The notes under the pieces: model-generated
Database searches by the model: none
Told to the model about the DNA's origin: nothing
The model's input: the letters and a program-made list of their open reading frames with translations, nothing else
Made by a program: the position numbers and the translations under genes
In this document: positions 59,839-64,000 of the stretch, one piece after another
Numbering within the stretch: the stretch's first letter is position 1
Layout of the letters: each line of letters begins with the position of its first letter
DNA from: Helicovermis profundi
Lineage (GTDB): Bacteria > Bacillota > Clostridia > Peptostreptococcales > Acidaminobacteraceae
NCBI RefSeq assembly: GCF_033097505.1
Contig: NZ_AP028654.1
Span: 512,001-576,000, forward strand
Direction of reading: 5' to 3'
Length of the DNA: 64,000 nt

Positions 59839-61143
59839 TTAAGCAGCAACAGGATTATGAAGTTTAGATTCTAAAAACATCCTTTTGTGGACGAGTGGAT
59901 TTCTAACTTCATATGGTTTTTGATTTTTTAGTATTGAAAAAATATAGCGAAGTAGTTTATTCATAACAGCTACAAGTTTAACTTTTTTCTTTTTCTTATC
60001 AAGGGCTATGTGATAATATTCATACAAAACAAGATTTATTGGCTTTTTATTTTTACTTGTACGTATTGAAGCAAGAGCGACTGTGTACAAAGCTCTTCTA
60101 CCTATAGCAGTACCACGTTTGGACATTTTATTGCGATCACCGCTAAAATTGCCAGATTGATTAACGCTAGGATCTACACCGAAAAAAGCTACAAGTTGTT
60201 GAGGCTTAGAAAAATTATTAATATCACCCATTTCAACTAACAAAGTAATTGCAGTTATATCACCAAGACCTTTGAAACTTTTAAGAAGATTAATATTTTG
60301 TTTAAATACTTCTCCAAAAGAGGCATTGTCAATATATTGGTGAATTTCATCTACAATATTTCTAAGTTGATTTGTATAAAAATCAAAACTTTCGCTAAAA
60401 CGTATTACTTTAGATTCAAAAAGCAAGGGAGTAATACCAATGATATTGGCACTATTAGCGATTTTTATAAGTTTGTTATATTTATTATTAGCCCAACTAG
60501 AACCACGTCTTGATGACTTTGTTAGAAGTTCAATAACAACTTTGGGCTCAGCGTTAAGAAGATGTTTAGGTGTTGGATATTTTCTAATAAATATTAAAGG
60601 TGTCTTACCTGTTATATTAGCAAATGCATTTTGAAGTCCTGGATAGTTAATATAAATATTATTTGAGAAAGTTTTTTTCAAATTTGCCTTTAAATCAACA
60701 ACTTTGTAATACTCACGAACTAGGAGTTTAAGGTGTAAAAACTCCTCACTAGTGAATGTTGAAGTCTTTACATTATCAAATTTACAAATTTTTGCGATGG
60801 AAAGAGAATCTAATTTATCAGTTTTTACTTTTCTTATGTTCGAATTCTTGTTAGAATTAGTTATCAGAGGATTTATTACATGTATATCAATCTGATTTTT
60901 AACAAGAAAATGAAGAAGAGTAAGATGATATATTCCCGTGGATTCGCAAAATACTTTGGGACTATCGTTAAACTCTTCTTCAATTTTTTGTAGAAAAAGA
61001 AGAAGTTTATTGAAGCCCCCAAGTGTATGGCTAATTTTAAGGTTCTTACGGAATACGTCGCCATTAGGTTTTAAAGCAGTAACTACTGAAAAATTAGCAG
61101 CAACATCAATGCCTACAACAGGCAAATGGTAATAGTTAGACAT
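59839..61143 (-). CDS. IS110-family transposase (DEDD recombinase)
   Basis: 434 residues. The N-terminal RuvC-like DEDD domain has VGIDVAANFSVV (Asp), VFCESTGIYH (Glu) and KVKTDKLDSLSIAKI (Asp-x-x-Asp). The C-terminal transposase_20 domain has LKSFKGLGDITAITLLVEMG, LVAFFGVDPSVNQSG and KMSKRGTAIGRRALYTVA with the catalytic serine. The full length with no frameshift suggests an active enzyme. The start is ATG 61143; a longer ORF to 61179 lacks a site. Confidence 0.9.
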   Translation of the reverse strand: MSNYYHLPVVGIDVAANFSVVTALKPNGDVFRKNLKISHTLGGFNKLLLFLQKIEEEFNDSPKVFCESTGIYHLTLLHFLVKNQIDIHVINPLITNSNKNSNIRKVKTDKLDSLSIAKICKFDNVKTSTFTSEEFLHLKLLVREYYKVVDLKANLKKTFSNNIYINYPGLQNAFANITGKTPLIFIRKYPTPKHLLNAEPKVVIELLTKSSRRGSSWANNKYNKLIKIANSANIIGITPLLFESKVIRFSESFDFYTNQLRNIVDEIHQYIDNASFGEVFKQNINLLKSFKGLGDITAITLLVEMGDINNFSKPQQLVAFFGVDPSVNQSGNFSGDRNKMSKRGTAIGRRALYTVALASIRTSKNKKPINLVLYEYYHIALDKKKKKVKLVAVMNKLLRYIFSILKNQKPYEVRNPLVHKRMFLESKLHNPVAA

Positions 61144-61319
61144 AAAATAACCCCCATTTAAAATAATAAAGAGTAACAATAATTAGTGAGTCAATTAACC
61201 TTGTAAGTGACACGAATAATTCTCTAATAATATTTATGATCAAAGAGAAATTCAACCAGCTAAATCAAAGAATCTCACAATAATGCAAGCTTTGTTACGA
61301 ATATAAACTCAAGAAATGA
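61144..61319 (-). ncRNA. Candidate bridge-RNA region of the IS110 element
   Basis: Non-coding stretch between the transposase start and the right border. In IS110-group elements this end encodes a structured RNA that pairs with target and donor DNA. Position is the only evidence; I did not derive its fold or guide loops. Confidence 0.35.
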
Positions 61320-61469
61320 GTCATTCAAGGAGAAGACGCATATACTCTTTATGAGATAACTATAATAGAAAAATTACAGTATGTTAAGTGGTTGAACTTA
61401 TTTTTAATCACAAACAATATAAATGAATTAGGTAAGAATATTCGCAAGAAACTTAAGCAATATTTCTAA
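61320..61469 (+). pseudogene. C-terminal stub before the membrane-anchored gene
   Basis: Forty-nine codons without a start: GEDAYTLYEITIIEKLQYVK then WLNLFLITNNINELGKNIRK and KLKQYF, ending 24 bases before the next gene. Identity unknown. Confidence 0.4.
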
Positions 61470-61492
61470 CCTAATTATACAAGGAGAATTAA

Positions 61493-62029
61493 ATGAAATT
61501 TAAAAGACAAATTGTTGTCATTTTTTTAGCTATTTCAATACTTTTAAACATTCAATTAATTGGATTTATTTTAAAAACAAACCATAATATTGATAGGAAT
61601 CTTATGTATTCTAATTTAGTATTAAGTAGTTTTATTAATAATTCTATGGATAATATTGAAAATGGTGTAGAACTTTATAGAAAAAATATTTTTAGTTATA
61701 AAGAATTTAAAAAGACATTAGAAAAAGAGTCAACAAATTTATTTTGGTATGATACTCTTCTTGAAAAAACAAGATTACTAAATCCTAAATTTGATGTGAA
61801 TTTATTTGAAACAAAGGCTTACTTAAATATGATTCATAAAAAACAAGTAATAACTAACGATGATTTAGAAAACATTGAAAAGCTAGCACATATACATATT
61901 TATGCGAGTTTTGATGATTTTTATATATCAAAAAAAATAACTGGCTCTGAAATAAATCCATATTATATTCAAGGTTATTTAGATATGGAGAAACTTTCAG
62001 AACAATATTTGAAAAACGAAGAAAAGTAA
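61493..62029 (+). CDS. Membrane-anchored protein of unknown function
   Basis: 178 residues. An N-terminal hydrophobic anchor (IVVIFLAISILLNIQLIGFI, about 7-26) precedes a helical soluble domain with several Tyr and Phe residues. The build is like the protein at 58968 (anchor plus helical domain) but the sequences do not clearly align. ATG 61493 follows AAGGAG. No family recognised. Confidence 0.6.
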   Translation: MKFKRQIVVIFLAISILLNIQLIGFILKTNHNIDRNLMYSNLVLSSFINNSMDNIENGVELYRKNIFSYKEFKKTLEKESTNLFWYDTLLEKTRLLNPKFDVNLFETKAYLNMIHKKQVITNDDLENIEKLAHIHIYASFDDFYISKKITGSEINPYYIQGYLDMEKLSEQYLKNEEK

Positions 62030-62082
62030 ATTAAATATCGAAATCTAATATCGAGATATAAAACAAAAGTTCTCAATTTGTA

Positions 62083-62160
62083 CGATGCCTAAGAGTTCTA
62101 ATACCCCCACTTCTTAAAAAAGTGGGGGATAAAGAACTCTATAAGGTACTGGATCATATT
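62083..62160. repeat. Structured dispersed repeat, copy 2
   Basis: CGATGCCTAAGAGTTCTAAT, CCCCCACTTCTTAAAAAAG, TGGGGGATAAAGAACTCT and AAGGTACTGGATCATATT match 15815-15892. The second folded part of copy 1 is missing because the sequence runs into the end of the HD-GYP gene (stop at 62162). It lies where that gene's terminator would be expected. Confidence 0.65.
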
Positions 62161-62161
62161 A

Positions 62162-63232
62162 TTATTCAAAATTGTACACTTCAGATTCAATAATAATTGA
62201 ATTATGTTCAAGTAAATTTATTGGAGTATAAACGAATTTTTCATTAATTTTTGATATGATTCTAATTGAAGGTCGAAGTGAAAAGCCTTTTGGAACTTGA
62301 TCTACAACTGCAATTCTTCCATCGTTTAATTTTACAAGTGATCCTCTTGGGTAAGGGTCAATTTTATCAAGAAATGTACTTGCAATATCCTTAGGAAAAT
62401 GAGTACCTGAAGTACCAATAATATATTCTATGGCTTCTTTTGGACTTCCTGCTTTTCGATATGGTCTATCGGATGTCATGGCATCATATATATATGCAAT
62501 TCCAATTATATAAGCATAACGATTAATTTTTGAAGAATCAACTCTATGAGGGTAACCAGAACCATCTAAATGTTCATGATGTTGAAGTGTTATTGCTTTA
62601 ATATAAGCATTAATATAGGTTTTATCCTTCAAAAATTTATAGCCTTCTAATGGATGCATAAGTATCATACGTTTTTCATCCATAGTAAGTTCTTTTGACT
62701 TGTTAGTTATTTCATTAGGAAGAAAAGCTAGTCCAATATCGTGGTAAATACCTCCTAAAAAAATTTGTTTAACCATATCTCTTGATATTTTTAGTTCCCA
62801 TGCAATTAGCATAGAAAGTATAGCAGTGTTCAAGGAAGAACTATATAAATAGTCGTCAACATTTTTAATATCAATATATTCAATTTGTTTCTCTTTTACA
62901 GAAGATGTTTCATATAGAACATCTTCCGCGTATTCTGATAATTGGTTGTGAATAGTAAGTAAACTGGCTTCGTTATTTATAGCTTTTGCAAATAAATCTT
63001 TGATTAAATTTATGCCTTGAAGTCTAAGTGTTTGTTCTATGACTCTATTGATGTCTTTGTTACTATGCTCGTCTTTCAGATAAACAGTGAAAATTCTATT
63101 GCTGTTTATTTTTTCAACTAAGATATCAGTTAATGTTGCGCCGCTTTTAACTAATATTTGCCCTCTAGCATTATAAAGTGTTTCTCCTAAAATTGGAGAA
63201 CCTTTAATAAATTTTGTTGGAACAGCTCTCAT
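62162..63232 (-). CDS. HD-GYP domain protein with DUF3391-like N-terminus
   Basis: 356-residue soluble protein. The N-terminal region (GSPILGETLYNARGQILVKS) resembles DUF3391-type domains linked to HD-GYP. The HD-GYP core has SMLIAWELKISRDMVKQIFL, GGIYHDIGLAFLPNEI, LQHHEHLDGSGYPH and IAYIYDAMTSDRPYRKAGSP, all with intact residues. Likely a c-di-GMP phosphodiesterase. A GGGGTG site sets ATG 63232; the earlier TTG lacks one. Confidence 0.88.
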   Translation of the reverse strand: MRAVPTKFIKGSPILGETLYNARGQILVKSGATLTDILVEKINSNRIFTVYLKDEHSNKDINRVIEQTLRLQGINLIKDLFAKAINNEASLLTIHNQLSEYAEDVLYETSSVKEKQIEYIDIKNVDDYLYSSSLNTAILSMLIAWELKISRDMVKQIFLGGIYHDIGLAFLPNEITNKSKELTMDEKRMILMHPLEGYKFLKDKTYINAYIKAITLQHHEHLDGSGYPHRVDSSKINRYAYIIGIAYIYDAMTSDRPYRKAGSPKEAIEYIIGTSGTHFPKDIASTFLDKIDPYPRGSLVKLNDGRIAVVDQVPKGFSLRPSIRIISKINEKFVYTPINLLEHNSIIIESEVYNFE

Positions 63233-63292
63233 ATATAACACCCCTATTTTGGATAGAATATAAATTGATTTGAAACTCGCCTAAAAATATAA

Positions 63293-63321
63293 TTGCAACA
63301 TGAGTCACGTCTTGCAACATG
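63293..63321. repeat. Direct repeat TTGCAACATG upstream of the HD-GYP gene
   Basis: TTGCAACATG occurs at 63293-63302 and 63312-63321, 19 bases apart (about two helical turns). The second forms a palindrome CAACATGTTG. It could be a binding site for a regulator of the HD-GYP gene. Confidence 0.5.
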
Positions 63322-63415
63322 TTGTAGTATTTATACCCAACATAATATTTAAAAATCGTATAGAGTTAATATTTATAAAATGATTAAATATTAATTTTAA
63401 AATTTGAATTTATTA

Positions 63416-63442
63416 TTGAAAATGATTTTCTTAGTGTATAAT
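63416..63442 (+). promoter_or_regulatory. Candidate promoter of the final acetyltransferase gene
   Basis: TTGAAA and TATAAT at a 15-base spacing, 82 bases before the ATG. The spacing is short, so the match is moderate. Confidence 0.4.
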
Positions 63443-63524
63443 AGTAATTGACAGATTCTTGAAGAACTAGTTAATAATAAATAACATTATAGAGTTAAAA
63501 AAGGTTTTAAAAAGGAGATAGTAA

Positions 63525-64000
63525 ATGTATATTGGAAAAAAAGTTGAATTAAGAGAATATAGAATTGATGATATTGAAAAAGCGCAAAAGTTTATAAATG
63601 ATTCAGAAGTAAAGATGTTGTTACATCCAGGAATTCCATACTTATATACTTATCAAGATGAACAAAAATGGTTTGACACTATAACAGCGACAAAAGACGT
63701 ATACAGTTTTGCTATTGAAACAATAAAAGAAAAAGAATATATAGGTGGGTGTGGAATAAATAATATTGATTGGAAAAATAGCGTTGTAGAAGTAGGTATA
63801 TTTATTGGTGATAAAAACTTGTGGGGTAAAGGTTATGGAACTGATGCTATGAAAATCTTAATTAGATTTATATTTGATCAGATGAATATAAATAAAATAA
63901 AACTTAAAGTATTTTCATTCAATGAAAGAGGAATCAAGAGTTACGAAAAATGTGGCTTCAAGAAAGAGGGTATATTGCGACAAGAGATATTTAGAAATGG
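63525..64000 (+). CDS. RimL-type GNAT acetyltransferase, 5' part (runs off the right edge)
   Basis: At least 158 residues of a GNAT protein in the RimL/acetyltransf_3 group. The start MYIGKKVELREYRIDDIEKA is typical (KKVxLRxxxxxD). YSFAIETIKEKEYIGGCGIN, NSVVEVGIFIGDKNLWGKGY with the Gly-x-Gly acetyl-CoA loop GKGYGTDAM, and ERGIKSYEKCGFKKEG follow in order. AAAAGGAGATAGTAA precedes ATG 63525. A fragment of a near-identical gene lies at 59597. Confidence 0.85.
   Translation, partial: MYIGKKVELREYRIDDIEKAQKFINDSEVKMLLHPGIPYLYTYQDEQKWFDTITATKDVYSFAIETIKEKEYIGGCGINNIDWKNSVVEVGIFIGDKNLWGKGYGTDAMKILIRFIFDQMNINKIKLKVFSFNERGIKSYEKCGFKKEGILRQEIFRN

Larger units (their letters stand above)
59700..61319 (-). 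mobile_element. IS110-family insertion sequence
   Basis: One DEDD transposase gene with non-coding flanks. The outer limits are bounded by foreign gene fragments: a GNAT fragment ending at 59683 on the left and a stub beginning at 61320 on the right. Terminal inverted repeats are not apparent, as expected for this family. The ~175 bases upstream of the transposase (61144-61319) are where the bridge RNA of IS110-group elements is encoded. Confidence 0.7.

Noticed and set aside
1-64000. tRNA or rRNA genes
   Set aside because: I saw no TTCGA-type T-loop with matching acceptor stem and no rRNA-like conserved stretches.

Overview
The window is AT-rich DNA from a low-GC, most likely anaerobic, clostridial-type Firmicute. 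This is inferred from strong A/T codon bias, AGGAGG-type ribosome binding sites with frequent TTG and GTG starts, pyruvate carboxylase, YtqA, UPF0210 and Mrp genes, a glycine riboswitch and an in-frame UGA (selenocysteine) codon. The genus cannot be named from the sequence alone.

Layout. 0-21 kb is mostly core genome. It holds the 3' part of pyruvate carboxylase, a response regulator with an HD-GYP domain, a PilZ protein, a D-2-hydroxyacid dehydrogenase, a PHP phosphatase, rlmN, a universal-stress-like protein, a secreted LysM-acid phosphatase, a radical SAM protein, a small (p)ppGpp synthetase, a metallophosphoesterase, a FlK-type thioesterase, an eight-gene Mrp/Mbh-type cation antiporter operon, a DUF554 membrane protein, yaaA and rlmD. 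21.4-31 kb is a mobile and decayed zone: an IS3 element plus a relic of a second copy around a RhuM gene, a leucine-rich-repeat relic, a three-gene TniA/TniB-like transposon that has split a ZmaR-type acetyltransferase gene, and an intact dGTPase. 31-37.4 kb is a dipeptide-type ABC transporter operon ending in a DUF169 gene. 38-45 kb carries a MarR regulator with clear operators next to an ATC-hydrolase-like gene, a relic of a group II intron, and an NhaC transporter - class V aminotransferase unit followed by a TauE exporter and an ArsR regulator. 45-54 kb holds a diguanylate cyclase, a nucleotidyltransferase, a SelW-like selenoprotein, a glycine-riboswitch-controlled ACT + UPF0210 pair, a membrane HD-GYP protein and an SNF2 helicase. 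54-64 kb is an accessory cluster of small membrane proteins, several preceded by short C-terminal coding stubs, with an IS110 element, another HD-GYP protein and a partial acetyltransferase.

How the genes work together. Cyclic-di-GMP turnover is well represented: one GGDEF protein, three HD-GYP proteins and one PilZ effector. Sodium/proton circulation is covered by the Mrp-type complex and an NhaC protein. The 40-44 kb genes together suggest breakdown of a sulfur amino acid with export of a sulfur anion, which is inference.

Most notable observations: the UGA-encoded selenocysteine in the SelW-like gene, which a plain ORF search truncates; the glycine riboswitch before ACT + UPF0210; a two-copy structured repeat, one copy inside the antiporter operon; the transposon-split acetyltransferase; and the array of C-terminal stubs and small membrane genes, which resembles a decayed polymorphic-toxin/immunity island.
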